A DNA stretch of 64,000 bases from Coniella vitis (GCA_011317545.1 WUJK01000007.1:2356001-2420000); one strand, 5' to 3'; counted from the first letter of the stretch, positions 22,794 to 33,988 are shown. Translations and numbers: made by a program. The notes: generated from the sequence alone by a model not told the origin.

Positions 22794-25360
22794 ATGCCTG
22801 GCATGCCTCAACCAAAGACACAGGGTGGTGCCACAGTAGACCAGTTCTTGGGGATCTTGTTACAATTGCAACAAGCACCGGTGAGCCGAATCGATGTGGA
22901 ACTAGTATTGAAGAGTTTGTACAGAATGCTTACCTTCTAGGTTGGAACATAGACTGGCCAGCATGAATCAGTAACAGAGCAAAATGCAAAGAATCAGTCG
23001 ACTGCACTGAAGCTTCCTGTACTGTGCTGGAAGTGTCGCGCGATCATGACACGCTTCAACCAAATGCTTTGCAGAAGGGACAGGGCCTTCGTCCTCATGA
23101 CATCCACGTCTAATTGCCTGCTGAATCACGACTTGATGAATGCTGCCTGCCTGTTTCTCAGGAAAACCCAGTTCATACCAAATGCTATATCCGTGGAAGC
23201 TACAAATCTAGGGCTACGTTTGCTTTTGACCCTACAGGCCACAAATGGTCAATCTGGGGGTCCATACAAAGTCTATGACCTTTATCAAGACAGCAGAGTT
23301 CCGCAAGAAGACGTCTCTGTCCCTATAACATGGATACCTACGGCTCCTGACATCTTTCAGAGCTCCAGTCAGGATGATTGTCTCGCATTGGCAAAAGGCT
23401 GGTTTGACGAATGTCGACAGCGACATCCTCAATGTGCCTCTGGCCGTGTCCCCAGACTTCAGCGCCGTGTGGTCTATGTTTCGAATGGGCAACTGCTGCT
23501 TGCTACTCCGGAAGCTGGCGCATTGGGATACTGGGTTGCGTTGAGCCATTGCTGGGGCACCGAGGACGCGCTGAAGACGACGAGTAACAACATTGAGTCG
23601 CATAAAAGAGCCCTTGACTGGAAAAGTCCTCCCAAAACATATAAGGACGCGGTTCTTGTGACCCGTACCCTTCAGATATAATACTTGTGGATCGATTCTC
23701 TCTGCATTATTCGAGGCGACGGGTAAGTAGCCAAATCTTTTGGCATGCTCTCATCTGCAACATAACCTACTAACCACACAATTAGCGGCGCTGATTTCCA
23801 CGTCGAGGCCGCAAAAATGCGCGATATATACCGGCATTCCGTCCTGACCATCAGTGCATCCTTTTCTGCCAGTGACTTTGCAGGATTTCTGCAAGACCGA
23901 ATTGCCAGCAGTCCGTTGGCTCTGGAGCGACCAGCCCGCCTAAGATCGCTTCGACACCGCAGAATGCTTCGCCAAGACCCCATCCATTCACGCGCTTGGA
24001 CTTTCCAAGAGACCATACTCCCACGTCGCTTGTTGTCATTCTGTTCTCGTGAAATGACGTGGGAGTGCGAATCGTCAAAGCATTGCGAGTGTGGCCGCAC
24101 CGATGAAGAAACACTTGACGAGGTAGTTAATCGCGATAACATGGGCCGCGCAGCATTCAGAAAATTTACCGACGATATCATCAAGACCAGGCACGTCAAT
24201 ATTTACTACAGATATATCGGTCCGACACTTGCGCAAAAGATCTTGCGTGAGGCTCCTCCAGAGCACAGGATACAACAATATCAAGCCTATATTCGCCGTA
24301 TAAAGCAAAGCGATCACATCTCTATGGTCCCACCTAGTAATACTCCGGACCTCTCCCTGGACCCCCATCGCACCATACCGGCGCCCGATCCTGAAAAGGC
24401 GCATCCCTTACCTCTTCCTTCCAGCAGCCAGGTCCTAGCAGTTGCTGCAGGTAATAGAGAATCTGATTCCAGCAAACTCCTGCTGGTAAAAGAGCCTCGC
24501 CTAGACAAATCTCTTTTGAGCAGGGTGACCAAGTGGATGGTAAGACATGTGCGCTATGGCTTGAGGTAGAATACACACGAACATTAGTTGTGAGGACGTT
24601 TTACCAATACTGGCGCCACATACTGGTCCCCGAATATACACGAAGGGACATCTCAAAAGACACCGATAGGCTCATTGCATTGCAAGCCATAGCAGAGGAT
24701 ATACGCGTGGGAATCAACGACCAGTACCTTGCCGGTTTATGGCGTGACGATTTACTTCGGCAACTTTGTCGGGAGTCTCTTGATCAGTCTAACAAGCCTG
24801 CTGCTAATGGCAACCCGTCGTGGTCATGGTCCTCGATACGTGGCCCAGTCGGGCCATACCTTGATGAAGATACCAGAGACGAAGCTTAGCATCGGCTGCC
24901 TGAAGACGAACGCATGGACATCATATCGACACAATGCATACCAACTGGATCCAGCCTCTGTGGAAATCTTCTATGAGCCTCCATTACAGTGCGCGGCTGG
25001 GCTCTAGATGTATGGTGTCGCTATAACCAGGCTTTCGGTGCTTACGAATTTGACAGCAATCCAGATTTCACATCAAAAGAATGTAATGGGCTGTGCTTCA
25101 AGCCAGACACAGCACTCGCAGGAGGCCCAAGGCTACACGTATACAGATGCTCGGAAGATGACCCGCACAATCTGAAATGCCACGATCAGGCGGGACCCGC
25201 AATCATGTTCATCATGGAATGCTATGCTCGAATCACTCGCATTCTTGTGATTGCCGAGAATGGGCCTCGACACTATCGCATCGGCATTGGAGAATACGGT
25301 ACACATAAAGTAGCCCGGTTTTGGGCAAAGATGACCCAAAATGTTTGCGAACTCATCTGA
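22794..25360 (+). pseudogene. HET-domain (heterokaryon incompatibility) protein, degraded
   Basis: HET-domain proteins act in non-self recognition and cell death when incompatible fungal strains fuse. The first candidate exon is 22794-22880, then an intron with GTGAGC donor, then the frame from 22941 or 22953. HET landmarks are GYWVALSHCWGTEDAL (about 23523-23570) and YLWIDSLCII (from 23682). A 63-nt intron at 23723-23785 has a textbook TACTAAC branch site. Later, PEYTRRDISKDTDRLIALQAIAEDI and YLAGLWRDDLL (24,630-24,760) are family C-terminal patterns. Lesions: TAA at 23679-23681 inside the HET motif, a frame change between about 24,450 and 24,570, TAG at 24887-24889 and TGA at 24974-24976; TAG at 22950-22952 is a fifth unless the first intron ends there. 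Homology resumes after each lesion in the expected frame, so this is one decayed gene. The last two stops could come from CAG and CGA by C-to-T change, as in mild RIP. An assembly error cannot explain all of them. Confidence 0.85.
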
Positions 25361-26300
25361 TCAAAACGAGGTACAACCAACTTGACAGATCATGCGACGT
25401 CGTCTCTTCTCGAAACCTCATGAATTCCTGTCCATCCTCTCAGACTACCGACCGCTGCTCAAGCGACGGATGACCCCATGGGTTGCTCTCTACTGGTGCA
25501 GCCCCCGGCTCCGAAAGCCCCGGCTGTCATACAGAATGCCGATCATCTTTATGCATGCCATTGTTCGCTCTGTTGCGCGCTTGGCGTAACCCCAACTCAT
25601 GTATACCTTGGATGCCTTTGTTTGGTTCGCCTATAATACAGCCCTCAAGATTCGTGGAGTAACAAGGCTCATGCCGTCGTCTAAACAACCTCCACGGAGG
25701 GATTCACGCACCCGGGATGCCCCACAAAGGGCTCATTCGCAGTCTTGGGCGCCCCGATCAGCCCCCCTTTCCCCTTTTGGGCAGTCCTGAAACCTGGAGA
25801 TGGCGGTATTGAGGTCCTTGTTTACACGCGACAGCAGACTCCATTGACAGCTCCATCTCGGGGTTGAAATATGGCAGGGTTGCAGTCTGACTCGCTCTAC
25901 AGAATCCATCCTCGAATCTGGAGGCATACACGGTGTCATGAATACGAGCACTACCATAGTAGAGTTGCTATATGGCTAGTTTTGAGCGAAACCTTGTCGA
26001 TCAGTTGATAGGAAGAAGCGAGGCGATGTGCTCTCGATCAGAATAAGAAGAGCAGAGATTCCCACTTCATCCCTCTTCTTGGATTGTCTGTTTACCTACT
26101 TCAACCTGAATTGAGATACTTATTCGTTCTTCAACGCTTTCACCGTGCGTGTTCCATCATTTGCTCGCCTATGCGAACAATCGTTCTGTCATTCGGACTC
26201 GTACAGAAGGTATTCACTACTGCAACCGCGATCGTCTTCAAGAGCCGAGTCTTCAGACAACTCCGTCTTCTACCCTTCAAAGGCTCATCTGGCTTTCACA
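25361..26300. other. Intergenic, upstream of the GH16-like gene
   Basis: No gene is recognised. The bases just before 26301 are in frame with the next protein back to 26145, but that extension opens at GTG and has no protein character, so it is probably 5' leader. Confidence 0.4.
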
Positions 26301-27089
26301 ATGCCCTTCTACCATCTTATCCAGCTCCTTGCCCTGACTATGAGCGCAGAGCTCATCACGGCCAAGCACTCGGACGCCCAACTCGAACACGCCCTCAAGA
26401 AGCGCGCGACAACGCTCATCCCCGACACCGTCTTTAGCAGCCAGGACGAGCTCGAAGAGTATTTTGACTACAACTATCCGTGGGGTGACACGCACAATGG
26501 CGCAGCGCTCATGTCCTCGGCCCAGGTCACCATCATCGACAGCGCCTACCTGCAGCTCGAAGCCGTCTACACGGGCCCGCAGGCCGACAACTCTGCACTC
26601 AGCTACAACTCGGGCACCATCTACGCCAAGCAATATTTCACCGTCGCGGTCGACGGCGGGCTCGACTTCCAGGCCAACTTTGTGGCGCCCGTCGCCGAGG
26701 GCTGCTGGCCTGCCTTTTGGCTCGACGGCGTCAACAGCTGGCCGCCCGAGATTGACCTGGCTGAGTGGAAGGGCGACGGCAAGATTAGCTTCAATACATT
26801 CAACACGAGCTCCGTTGTCACGGCGCAGGACTACACCTACTCTACGCCCACGACTGCCTGGCACACCATCCTTGTCGAGCTGCGGCCCGAGAGCGATGGA
26901 AGCACCATCAAGGCCGAGTTTTATATCAACGGTGTCTTGATCACTACGCAGTATGGCGCGGATATGGTGGGCCAGCCGTTTTACATGATTATTGACTACC
27001 AGATGCTGGGGAGCAGTGGCTCGTCGGGCCCGACGGAGAATACCTACTTTGATGTACAGTACCTTAGTGTGACGAGCTACAATCCTTGA
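26301..27089 (+). CDS. Secreted glycoside hydrolase family 16-like protein
   Basis: Single exon, 262 aa from the ATG at 26301. Residues 1-21 (MPFYHLIQLLALTMSAELIT) form a signal peptide, and KKR at 33-35 is a likely Kex2-type site that would release the mature enzyme starting at Ala36. The catalytic GH16 pattern E-x-D-x-x-E is present as EIDLAE (Glu150 nucleophile, Asp152, Glu155 acid/base), preceded by the typical WPAFWLDGVNSWPPE. The later YINGVLITTQ and the final FDVQYLSVTSY strand fit the beta-jelly-roll fold. GH16 covers endo-beta-1,3- and 1,3(4)-glucanases and cell-wall transglycosylases; which of these it is cannot be told. No GPI signal is seen, so it should be released to the medium or wall. 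The gene is GC-rich and looks functional. Confidence 0.9.
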   Translation: MPFYHLIQLLALTMSAELITAKHSDAQLEHALKKRATTLIPDTVFSSQDELEEYFDYNYPWGDTHNGAALMSSAQVTIIDSAYLQLEAVYTGPQADNSALSYNSGTIYAKQYFTVAVDGGLDFQANFVAPVAEGCWPAFWLDGVNSWPPEIDLAEWKGDGKISFNTFNTSSVVTAQDYTYSTPTTAWHTILVELRPESDGSTIKAEFYINGVLITTQYGADMVGQPFYMIIDYQMLGSSGSSGPTENTYFDVQYLSVTSYNP

Positions 27090-27456
27090 CGTGTGGTCGA
27101 GCTTGGAGAGAAAGTGAGTGTTCTGGTGTATGAATGATGGCCTTTTTTCTTTCTTGCAGGATATCTTCGTTTTTCTTTTTCTTTTTCTTTTTCTTGTACC
27201 CTTTACTCATGAACAGAACAGGTAAATGACATGGCACATATGGGATGGCGGTAACTGCTCGCTCACATTCGACTACGTTGGCTCCGTAAATACAAAATAT
27301 GCCTGTTGATATTTTGCTCCGTACCTAGATTATAAGTTACTGAATCGCTTTTGCCAGTCAGCTCAGTATACTTTGTTCTTTTTGACACTTTGGTATCTCA
27401 AACTCTGTGTATATCGAATCAACTCCCGTGAACGATGTGCAGTCTACCGCTATATT
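27090..27456. other. Convergent 3' region with a (TTTTTC) repeat
   Basis: Between the GH16-like gene (+) and the dehydrogenase (-). It contains a short TTTTTC-unit repeat at about 27,170-27,195. Both 3' UTRs should lie here; nothing else is seen. Confidence 0.5.
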
Positions 27457-28764
27457 CTACCTCCAATTGGTGAGAACGGTCTCGCCGTCCTGCAAACAAG
27501 TCAGCTTGACACTCTCATCCCACACCCACTGCCTCTTTGTCGCATCTCTCGCCTCCTCGCCCATCTCCCATGGCTCGGTGCCAAGCAGATACACGCCTTT
27601 GGGCGCATCACCCAGTCCAGGGCCATGATCCAGGGCAGCAGTCAGCACGTCACGCGCACTCCGATCCGTCGACCGCCCATTCCCTCTGGGAAACAGCCGC
27701 TGCAGGAGCGGATACACGAGCTGGAACAGCACCACGCGGATGAACCACGGCGAGTTCCGCTGGAGCCCCGTGCTCATTGTGCCCGGGTCGACGCCGAGCA
27801 CGCAGATTCTGCCGAGCGCCGCGTCGCGGTCGAGGCGGCTCTGGAGCGAGCGGATGAGCATGACGAGGCACAGCTTCGAGGCCCCGTAGCGGCGGAAGCC
27901 TGCGCGGAAGAAGGGATCCTCGGTGGCGGGGGACCGGGTGCCCTTTGCGATGGCCGCGATGCTCGCCTGGTCGGGGATGTGTCTCTTGTAGGGCTCGTCG
28001 ACGAAGGCCTTGCTGGACGTGTTGCGCTTGTCCAAAGTGCTGTAATGGAAGAATGCGACGTGATGAGTGAGTAAGGTTGTCCGCATCAGAGCCACTTCTA
28101 TCCCAAAGCGCCGACTTTTTCCGATCAATGGAAACAAACTCACTCGTGCGACTGGCTTCCCACAACCACTATCCGGCCCTTTTCCCTGTCCATGCTGCCC
28201 AGCAGCAGCAAGGTCAAAAGCCAGTGGCCAAGATAGTTTGCTGCAAAGGTCAAATCCAAGCCGCCTTCTTCCGGGCTGAGCCAGTGCTGCTGTCCGAATT
28301 CCTGGAGGCCAGCGTTCAAGACCAGCACCTGGATAGGCGGAATCTCACCCGCGGCGACGCGGGCATTGACGGAAGCCGCGGTGCGCCGAACACTGTCGAG
28401 GGAGCTCAGGTCCAGAGGCACAACCTCGTGGTTCGAGGCGTTGTATGCAGCAGCAGCAGCAGCAGCAGCAGCAGCGGCGGCGGATAGTATGCTCTTCAGC
28501 GCGGAGGAAGACGAGGCTGCGCCGGACCGGACAGTGTAGAGCCCGTGGTACTGGGCGAGCTCTGCAGAAGTGACGATTCGGTGTACGATGGCGCTGCCCA
28601 GCCCCCCGTTGGCCCCCGTCACTGTACTTGCACGATGAGGTTAGATAGAGAGCATCCCGGGGGAAACCATATCGCGGTGGTGGTGACAAGACACCTCGAC
28701 GCGCCATGAGTCCTGGACAAGGTGTGATGCTCTCACCCAGAATCGTGCCCTTGGGAGGGGACAT
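27457..28764 (-). CDS. Short-chain dehydrogenase/reductase (SDR)
   Basis: NAD(P)H-dependent oxidoreductase with a Rossmann fold. Exons on the minus strand: 28764-28737 (28 nt), 28621-28144 and 28039-27457, giving 362 aa; introns of 115 and 104 nt keep phase. The first exon supplies MSPPKGTIL, and the joined sequence gives the cofactor motif TGANGGLG at residues 11-18. VLNAG and the catalytic pair YGASK (exon 3) are intact, with PGTMSTG after it. Residues 57-68 are twelve alanines, coded by a GCT/GCA repeat (near 28,448-28,482), where related enzymes have an ordinary loop between the first and second strands. The length is above the usual 250-330 residues of classical SDRs, partly because of that insert and partly because of a C-terminal extension like that of fungal protochlorophyllide-reductase/WW-oxidoreductase-type SDRs. 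Substrate unknown. Confidence 0.9.
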
Positions 28765-31291
28765 GTCTGCTGTCAAGGATGGTGTACGAAATTGGGAAGT
28801 GAAATGACTCAAGATTCAGGTGTCGTTTCGTGAAAATGAACAGAATCTGGTTGGCTTTATATACATTGATCAACACAAGCCATATATTCCTTCGTGCCTC
28901 AGCGACCGTTAATCCTTCCGTTGTGTCATCCCAACAGCGTGGGATGCAACCAATCGGAGCTCATGGCACTCGAGGCACTGTGGATATAGGACGAGCATGT
29001 GCAAGTCTCTGGCTCTCCTTTGCAAAAAAGGAAAAGAAAAGAAAAGAAAAAAAAAAGGGGGGGGGTGTATAGAACTTCCCGGTCCTTCAAGTCAACTGCA
29101 GGTAGAAGTCGAACATTGACAGGCAAGTATCTCATCACTCTCATGTTTGTAAGTAGTTTCAGTCCATGAATTTGCGCTGTTTTGGGTGCACTCGAACCCG
29201 TTGGAGGGTTTTCACGATCGAGGCTCTCAACAGAACAGTGAGTCCGAGGTCAAAGAAGTCACGACAGACGATGGAGAAATTATGATAATTGTCCGTGTGA
29301 GAAGATGAATATTCGTAATTTGAGCAAGACTATTCACTATAGTTGTAGGTAAATTGGCATTCAATGCAGTACGGTTGAGCTTGGTTAATAAAGACAAATT
29401 GAGAATTCGATGGACCGATCAGGTTACTTGAGCTCCGATGAGCATCAAACTCACCGTTCGAGGCGGCTCAGCCCCTTCGAACTGTGTGTAATATTGAGTA
29501 TACCCTTTTCAAGTTTCAACTGGTTCTGCCATTTCATCTGTTGAAGGAGATCATCAGGAAACAACACCCTAGGCACAGTATTGCAACAGCCATTAAATCT
29601 CTTGTATTGTTTATAAACCTCGTGTACACTGGAGCATGTGTAGGTCTACGAAGTATGCTGCTATAGATTCACGATCCACTACGATAAGGCATTAATATCA
29701 ATTCTCATCCTGCAAAATGGTAGCCAAAGAACTTGGAGCGCAGACATCACTCGCTGCTTTTCTACACGTATACCTACGTAGAGTCCACTTTCAGAGGATT
29801 CTTGGGTGCTGTCTTGCTGCCTTTGCGGTGGCGGCCAACTCACTGATTGCGCCTGGCAGAGAGTTGATGATGTATGCAAGCGACTAGTCAATGAGCTGCT
29901 CTCATAGCATCACTGACATATTGCAGCCTAGCCACCTTCCACTATACCGTGCCTTGGAGAGCACGCCTGGACTCTTAAAATCGGACACGCACTCTGCTTC
30001 TCCGTCTTGGAAGAGAGACGCGCTATTGTATCTTGGTATCCTCGACGCCTCGTTGCGAATCTTCCAACGTTCTCATGTTTTATCACAACAATAACCACAA
30101 GAACAACTACCGCGCATTCTAACTACTCGGTTCAACATCGCGTACCCTCAACCTTGGAACATCTTGTCGAACATTACGCGTATCATCGCGCGGTCCACCT
30201 ACCAAACCGACAACCTTTTCCCAAGAATGTGTCGATGGATCTATTTTACACTTGACTGCGGTGTAAGTCCTTTTGATTCTAAAAAAAAAGACAACACCAG
30301 CAAAAGACATGCAAGCTATTTGTCGGACACAGCCTCGACGGCTAACCATGGAAACTATATAGCATATATTGACACCCGCAGGCCCGACTCTCGACGACCG
30401 CGGCTGTCTCCTCGCGGCTCGGAGCGGCCGTTCATGCTGGCTGCCACGCGACATTCCCTGCCCTGTTAAGGAGAAGTGGCCGCAGGGTGGAATGTGCGCT
30501 GCGTGCGAGGGTGTGGTGGAGGTTAAGAAGGAGAAGAAGGAGTCTTGACCGCGGACTCTCTTTGTCTTTGCGTTTCTCGGTAGGGTGGTATGCTGTGATG
30601 GTATTGTACTAGAAGTTGTCTGGTTAGGAGGCTCATTTGTGTGGGCACAAGGGTCCATGGTTTGATCGGGGGCAGACTGGGCTGTAAATGCAGCAGCGTA
30701 CTTGTTGGGCTGTTGACCAAGCCGAGGCATATCACGAGATGCTACCGGGCTTCAGCTACAAATAAGGTAAGCCCATCTTTCAACCATGTCCTGTTATACA
30801 GCAAGCTGGTAGGTGATTATGGAGAAACAGACGATGAAGACATATCACCACGTCAGCTTGACGACAAACAAAGATGCTGGAGCTTTTAGCCCAATTTGAT
30901 TGATATCAAATTTGGTTTTTCTCGTTGCTTGTTTCGTCTGTTAGTCTTGATAGGGCGCTTCTTTGCCTCTTTGCCTGTATAGCTAGCCGCCCAGGACCAA
31001 TGTGTCGAGTCCAGAGGGTCTCCCTCCCGGCGACCTTGATCTCATATGAGCTTGCATGATGCTGGCCGACTTTTCTGTCTTGAAACCATAAGCGAAAGTA
31101 TGTGCTGCTGCAGTCTATGCTCCTCTAAGCTCCTTGTCTAACCATTCGTGCTGCTACCTCTAGCTGGCCTCATCATGCACTGAGTGATTACGCAAGCTTA
31201 TTGGTCCTCGACATAGGGAGCAGGTGCCCAAGTCCCATCCCAAACCCTCTTTGTCTCTTTTTATTAAGATCTTTATTTCCGTGCCACATCA
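28765..31291. other. 2.5-kb intergenic region, no convincing gene
   Basis: This holds the dehydrogenase promoter on its left and the 3' flank of the BolA-like gene on its right. There is a purine tract at about 29,030-29,066 (AAAAG units, an A run, then nine G). The longest ATG frame (30119-30730, minus) is rich in Pro/Ser/Thr/Arg with no family pattern and is not called. I see no RNA gene. Confidence 0.4.
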
Positions 31292-31864
31292 TTATGCCAC
31301 CTTGGTCTTGAGCTGGCAGCCATGCCACCCCTTCATCAGATCTCCCAGCACAGCATTGACCATGCGCTGCTGCTTGAGCATATTCGCACCACGAAACTTG
31401 GCTGAGCTGATCTCGATACCGTACATGGATCCGCAGCCGCCAGAGATATCCTGAACCACAAGCTCGGCAGGATCAAACTCGCGCACCAGTCGGTCCCATA
31501 TCTCAGATTCGGCCTCGTTGAGAAAGTCGGGCTTCTCGGGGCCGGCGGTCGGTGACGCACCAGGCGCTTGGTCCGCGGCTGCTTCTGGTCTTTGTGTGGT
31601 GGCGGAGGTGTGGAAGAGGGAGGCGCGCGGCCCCGATGCTGGAGACGTAGTATTCGTGAAAAGTGGTATTATCGCACTGGGGGCATGGCGCTGCCGGGTG
31701 TGGAGAGAGTGCGAGGTGGCCTGTTGCTGTGGTCGCTGCTGCGGTCTTTGGGCTGTGGACAAGCCGCGTCGGGCGGATGCTTGGAGAGCTGTCTGGTTGG
31801 TGGGTGCTGCAGAAGGCTTGGCCTGACAGGCCCGCAGCAGAGTTCTGCACTCTTTGCAAAGCAT
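31292..31864 (-). CDS. bol3: BolA-like mitochondrial iron-sulfur protein (Bol3/Aim1 type)
   Basis: Bol3/Aim1 helps transfer 4Fe-4S clusters from Nfu1 and the monothiol glutaredoxin to mitochondrial targets such as lipoate synthase. The start chosen is the ATG at 31864 (190 aa), giving an N-terminus MLCKECRTLLRACQAKP, rich in Arg/Lys and without acids after the first few residues, as in mitochondrial presequences; an in-frame ATG 64 codons upstream (32056) is possible but less natural. About 100 residues of low-complexity Ala/Ser/Thr/Gln/Arg sequence follow. The BolA domain fills about residues 108-190, with the features LVVQDISGGCGSMYGIEI, a region rich in Lys/Arg (KFRGANMLKQQRMVNAVL) and the final helix. 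The invariant BolA His near the C-terminus is present in KGWHGCQLKT. Single exon. Confidence 0.9.
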   Translation of the reverse strand: MLCKECRTLLRACQAKPSAAPTNQTALQASARRGLSTAQRPQQRPQQQATSHSLHTRQRHAPSAIIPLFTNTTSPASGPRASLFHTSATTQRPEAAADQAPGASPTAGPEKPDFLNEAESEIWDRLVREFDPAELVVQDISGGCGSMYGIEISSAKFRGANMLKQQRMVNAVLGDLMKGWHGCQLKTKVA

Positions 31865-32375
31865 CTTGTGGATTAGTGGAGGTCGGATTCTTGAGTTGGC
31901 GGTAGTGGTGTTGTGGTGGTGTTTGCGAGCAACGGTAGGTGGCAGGCGAAATATCGAATGATGGGGGAAAAGTTGCTTAGCAATTGCGCCGAGGTCAGTC
32001 GCTGTTGAATTGCTACAGTTCCATTGGGCGGGAAGGCCGCCATAGTGGAGTCTCATTAGCTAAGCAGACGACGGCGGGAGCATATGATCCGGCGCAGGGT
32101 CCGGATGTTGGAATCGTCAACCTCATTGGCGCCCATCCTCGCGAGAATGTTTTCTTGAGTAAAGTTATTACGTTTATTGGTGACCAGCATGGCCGAGTCC
32201 TAAAGAAAATGCAAAGATAGGGTATGGTGCATCAACAACAACTACAAAGATATACAGAAAGCGCTGGCGATTCATCATGTTCGCAACCTGATGCGCCCCA
32301 AACCGAAAAAGACCCGAGACCGACCGCCGCGGATCCAAGAAGACAGAGAGCATGCAACGGCAGCGCAAACGCTGG
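31865..32375. promoter_or_regulatory. Upstream region of the BolA-like gene, 3' flank of the monooxygenase
   Basis: Both neighbours are transcribed leftwards. The interval should hold the BolA-like promoter and the monooxygenase 3' UTR. No other feature is recognised. Confidence 0.45.
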
Positions 32376-33506
32376 CTAGGCCGCCTGCTCCACCGCTGGC
32401 GCAGTCGTCGTCTCGGGTGCTGTCGGCGGCATGGCCAGCGCAGCATCCTTCTCGACCACCGTCTGGCCCTTGGCCCACGCCGTCGTGCCCGTCCGGTAGT
32501 GGTTCTCGTTCAAAAAGTCGAGCGTGTTGCCCTTGCGCACCATGGGCACCATCAGCAGGTCCAGCAGCTTGCAGTCGCCGCCAATCGGGTTCGTCAAGTA
32601 CTGGTCCACAAACTTCCACACGGGGTTGTTCCACGCCACGACGCGCGTGTACAGGCCCGAGAGGCCCACCATGTCGCCTGCGTCCTTTTTGCGGATGCCC
32701 TGGTATTCCTTAAAGGTCGCCGTCAGCTCCGCCGTGCTGGGTGCCGAGTTGCGCAGCAGCAGCGCCCGCAGGCTGTTGGTCAGAATCGCCGCCGACTGCC
32801 AGCCGCTGTTGAGCCCGAGGCCGATGTTGGGCGTCATCTTGTGCACCGTGTCGCCGACGAGCACGATGCGGTCGCCGTACCACGTGTCCGCCAGGCCCTC
32901 CTCGAGCCCCGAGAGCGTCGACCACTGCGTCTGGGCCCAGATGTCGCTGAAGCGCACCGTCTCGGCCACGTGGAAGTCGGCGTACTTGGCCGCATACGCC
33001 TCCTTCTCCTCGCTCGAGTACCGCAGGCTCTGCTTGGCCGGCGTCGGCAGCCGCTCGTACACGAGGAACATGGCCTTGTCCTGGGTGGGGATCACCTGCA
33101 CCGTCACCTTGTCGCCGTGCATTTCGTACAGGTGGTGGGGCTTGATGCCCTCTGGCCTCGTGGACCAGCCAAACAGGCCGCGGTACGCGGTCGTAAAGGG
33201 CTCGGCGAGCTTGGCGTCGTTGAGCTGCGTCGCGAGATGCCTGCGCACAGCGCTGTTGACCCCGTCGGCGCCCACGACAATGGAGCCCTCGTGCACGCTG
33301 CCGTCCTTGCACGTGACGCGCACGCCGTCGGCTGTTGTCTCAACCGTCTCCAGCGCCTTGCTGGGCAGGATGTGGGATTCGCGCTCGGGCAGCTGGTCGT
33401 ACAGGAATCGCAGCAGTTCTGGCCGGTGGAAGCACATCCACTCGTGACCAAGTCTTTTTGCAGTCCATGGTCAGTTATTTTTTTTTTTCACTTGAATTCT
33501 TTTGAT

Positions 33507-33565
<59 letters not shown>

Positions 33566-33918
33566 CGTTGCGTTGTGAGGTTTTGTGAGTGAGTGCCGGT
33601 GCGTTTGCACGACCTGTAAGACAAAACTGACCTTTGACCAATCGCCTCCATCATGTTACTTGAGCCAATGACGGAGCCGTCTTTGCGCACGTTAATCTTC
33701 ATCTTGATGTGGATATCCAGGTCCTCGGCGCCCTTGAGCAGGCCGAGCTGGTCGAGGATGCGCACATTGTGCGGCCACATGGCCAATGAAGCGCCGTCGG
33801 CTATGCAGATGGTGTCGTTGCGCTCTAGGACGACATAGTCAATGCCCGCTTTGCTGAAGCAGTGCGCCAGGCCCAGGCCAGACAGGCCGCCGCCCACGAC
33901 GATGACCTTGAAGCCCAT
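32376..33918 (-). CDS. FAD-dependent monooxygenase (PaxM / UbiH-like)
   Basis: Flavoprotein hydroxylase/epoxidase. Exons on the minus strand: 33918-33632 and 33453-32376, 454 aa. The 178-nt phase-2 intron starts GTCAGT and ends AAAAAG; the junction reads EAIGQR-LGHEWMCFHRPELL, a normal family sequence. FAD motifs are all present: VVGGGLSGLG at residues 7-16, GADGVNSAVR (about 157-166) and LVGDTVHKMTPNIGLG (about 294-309). The KMTPN variant after the GD motif is typical of the fungal PaxM-like epoxidases of indole-diterpene and meroterpenoid pathways, but no prenyltransferase or cyclase gene is near, so its pathway is unknown. It lacks an obvious C-terminal membrane anchor. The intron carries a 57-base homopolymer (A in the sense strand) and the 5' leader a (GT)19 tract. 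Confidence 0.92.
33509..33565. repeat. Homopolymer T57 inside the monooxygenase intron
   Basis: An uninterrupted run of 57 T on the plus strand, inside the intron 33454-33631 of the FAD monooxygenase (poly-A in its transcript). Its true length may differ, as sequencing through such runs is unreliable. Confidence 0.95.
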
Positions 33919-33944
33919 TGGAGGTGCTTTGGGGGATTTGATGT

Positions 33945-33947
<3 letters not shown>

Positions 33948-33985
<38 letters not shown>
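33948..33985. repeat. (GT)19 microsatellite in the 5' flank of the monooxygenase
   Basis: Nineteen GT units directly upstream (about 30 bases) of the monooxygenase start codon, so probably within its 5' leader. It should be polymorphic in length between strains. Confidence 0.95.

Positions 33986-33988
<3 letters not shown>

Noticed and set aside
24540..24565. A 26-nt intron that would repair the frame change in the HET gene
   Set aside because: Far below any plausible intron size, and it would not remove the other stops; a frameshift is simpler.
26277..26864. 195-codon minus-strand open frame over the GH16-like gene
   Set aside because: Antisense shadow; the plus strand has signal peptide, Kex2 site and catalytic motif.
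30119..30730. 203-codon minus-strand frame
   Set aside because: Rich in Pro/Ser/Thr/Arg with no repeat or family pattern, in an intergenic region; not supported without expression data.
32352..33578. 408-codon plus-strand open frame over the FAD monooxygenase
   Set aside because: A shadow of the GC-rich monooxygenase exon that ends in poly-Phe from the T57 run; no protein character.
6054..33918. A secondary-metabolite cluster (P450, SDR, FAD monooxygenase, permease)
   Set aside because: The genes are 20 kb or more apart or separated by housekeeping genes, and no synthase, prenyltransferase or cyclase is present.
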